Shown here piece by piece: positions 5,524-6,591 of a stretch of 6,591 nt of DNA. A program made the translations under genes and the position numbers. Each line of letters starts with the position of its first letter. Position 1 is the stretch's first letter. The DNA comes from Candidatus Doudnabacteria bacterium (lineage in GTDB: Bacteria; Patescibacteriota; Doudnabacteria; UBA920). The notes beneath the pieces are model-generated. The model did not search any database. It was not told the DNA's origin and worked only from the letters and a program-made list of their open reading frames with translations. The stretch is from the NCBI GenBank assembly GCA_016788805.1, contig JAEUSE010000058.1, positions 1 to 6,591 of the forward strand. The letters run 5' to 3'.

Positions 5524-6591
5524 CTATCGGCCTTTCCAAGACAGAACGTAATAAACGGTTTTTAAAATTATTTCTAAATCAAATAAAAACGAACGGTGTT
5601 TAATATAATACAAATCGTATTGCAACTTTTGCCTGGTTTCCTGGACCGACGCGGCGTAGACATTATTAATTTGCGCCCAACCGGTCAAACCCGGCTTGAC
5701 CATATGTCGTTCAGTGTAAAATGGGATGTCTTTGGAGAGCGTGTCCACTATGTGAGGCTGTTCCGGCCTGGGCCCGACTAGGCTCATGTTCCCCAATAAT
5801 ACATTCACGCACTGTGGTAACTCATCCAGCCGACTCACGCGCAAAAAACGGCCCACCCGAGTAATACGCGGATCGCTCACCGCGGTCCAGGTATTGGTAA
5901 CCGGGCCGGTCATAGTCCGGTATTTATAGACCTTAAATAGTTGCCCCCGCAAGCCAACCCGCTCCTGAATAAACAATATCGGTCCGGGTGAACTCAACCG
6001 CACCAACAACGCCAACACAGGGAATGTAACCACGCAAAGCACTAACCCAAAAAGTCCGGCCAATACATCCATACCGCGTTTAACGAGTGTATAAAACTTT
6101 TTCTCGGAATAATTAATGTTCTCCAAAAACCAAACCTCATCCACCTGTGATATATAAATCCTCCGAAGTAGGTTCTCATAAAACAGCTTATGGTTATAAA
6201 AAACCACTCCGCGTTTCCGTAACGCGTACAAACGCCGCACCACGGCCTGACTGGCTTCAATGTTATCCGGCAAAATAATGCTAAAATTTTTGTCAAAAGT
6301 CCTTTCCAGCAGTGTTTGTTCGCTAAGGTGGCCGAGAATTTTATATCCAAGATAGTCGCGTTGTTTAATCTCCCGTTCTAAATCCGCTAACTCTCGGTTA
6401 AACGACAGCAAGTACAAACCTTCCGTGAAGCGGTTCCTTAACAAATACTTAACCATTACATGCCAACCCAAAACCAGCACGAACACCACCAACACGTCGA
6501 CCAGCAAAAACCTACGCGGTGTTAGGATAAGCCCCGGTTGAAAATAAAAATAGGCAAGTGCCACAAACACGTTCACCGCCATAGCCGCGGT
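5524..6591 (-). CDS. Polyprenyl-phosphate sugar-phosphate transferase (bacterial sugar transferase family), N-terminus cut by window edge
   Basis: The frame is open to the right edge (355 codons plus stop). An internal ATG at 6582 would give 352 residues, but the family is usually about 450-480 long with four or five N-terminal membrane helices. Only about one of these is visible (about 26-44, counting from that ATG), so the true start lies outside. A middle degenerate CoA_binding_3-like domain (about 55-150) precedes the catalytic bac_transf domain: KRGMDVL (168-174) into the membrane helix (about 175-195), FIQERVG (204-210), KYRTM (220-224), the catalytic Asp-Glu in SRLDELPQ (250-257), MSLVGPRPE (266-274), PGLTGWAQ (297-304) and YDLYYI (322-327). 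These enzymes move a sugar-1-phosphate from a UDP-sugar to undecaprenyl phosphate, the first membrane step of exopolysaccharide, capsule or O-glycan synthesis. The sugar (glucose, galactose or an acetamido sugar) cannot be read from sequence. The position upstream of pilB and the glycosyltransferases fits a surface-glycan locus. Confidence 0.94.
   Translation of the reverse strand, partial: TAAMAVNVFVALAYFYFQPGLILTPRRFLLVDVLVVFVLVLGWHVMVKYLLRNRFTEGLYLLSFNRELADLEREIKQRDYLGYKILGHLSEQTLLERTFDKNFSIILPDNIEASQAVVRRLYALRKRGVVFYNHKLFYENLLRRIYISQVDEVWFLENINYSEKKFYTLVKRGMDVLAGLFGLVLCVVTFPVLALLVRLSSPGPILFIQERVGLRGQLFKVYKYRTMTGPVTNTWTAVSDPRITRVGRFLRVSRLDELPQCVNVLLGNMSLVGPRPEQPHIVDTLSKDIPFYTERHMVKPGLTGWAQINNVYAASVQETRQKLQYDLYYIKHRSFLFDLEIILKTVYYVLSWKGR

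Noticed and set aside
6042..6350. A 102-codon minus-strand open frame in another phase
   Set aside because: It overlaps the middle domain of the sugar-phosphate transferase on the same strand; composition (many Trp, Phe, Arg) is that of an out-of-frame read.

Overview
The window looks like a stretch of a bacterial chromosome with six protein genes, all on the minus strand, closely packed and of moderate GC content. There are no RNA genes, transposases, CRISPR arrays or phage genes. The short gaps, the GspE/PilB and GspF/PilC proteins beside a polyprenyl sugar-phosphate transferase and glycosyltransferases, the weak or absent Shine-Dalgarno sequences and the iterated AT-rich palindromes between genes suggest a Candidate Phyla Radiation (Patescibacteria) genome or a similar environmental lineage. 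This placement is an inference from style and not from a marker gene. Stops are TAG or TAA and tryptophan is TGG, so nothing points to a recoded UGA.

In transcription order (right to left) the layout is as follows. A 5'-truncated phosphoglycosyl transferase (6591-5524) would start a lipid-linked glycan. A 154-bp intergenic region follows, holding a nested palindrome with direct repeats (5429-5507), a good extended -10 promoter (5413-5421) and a GC-rich leader hairpin (5381-5396). Next come the type IV pilus assembly ATPase pilB (5369-3615), a 79-bp gap almost filled by a second AT-rich palindrome (3542-3610), and the inner-membrane platform gene pilC (3535-2321). After another 79-bp gap with no clear element comes a compact three-gene set: a family 2 glycosyltransferase (2241-1306), a class I SAM-dependent methyltransferase (1295-654) and a GT-B glycosyltransferase (661-1). 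The last gene overlaps the methyltransferase by 8 nt and runs off the left edge.

Functionally, a pilus motor/platform pair sits inside a surface-glycan locus. The phosphoglycosyl transferase would load the first sugar phosphate on the lipid carrier, the two glycosyltransferases would extend the glycan, and the methyltransferase may decorate or cap it. PilB and PilC would power and anchor pilus or pseudopilus assembly. No pilin, prepilin peptidase, pilT, flippase or polymerase gene is visible, so both systems must be completed elsewhere. No gene is of an unknown class. The least explained parts of the window are the two intergenic palindromes and the promoter/hairpin leader of pilB.
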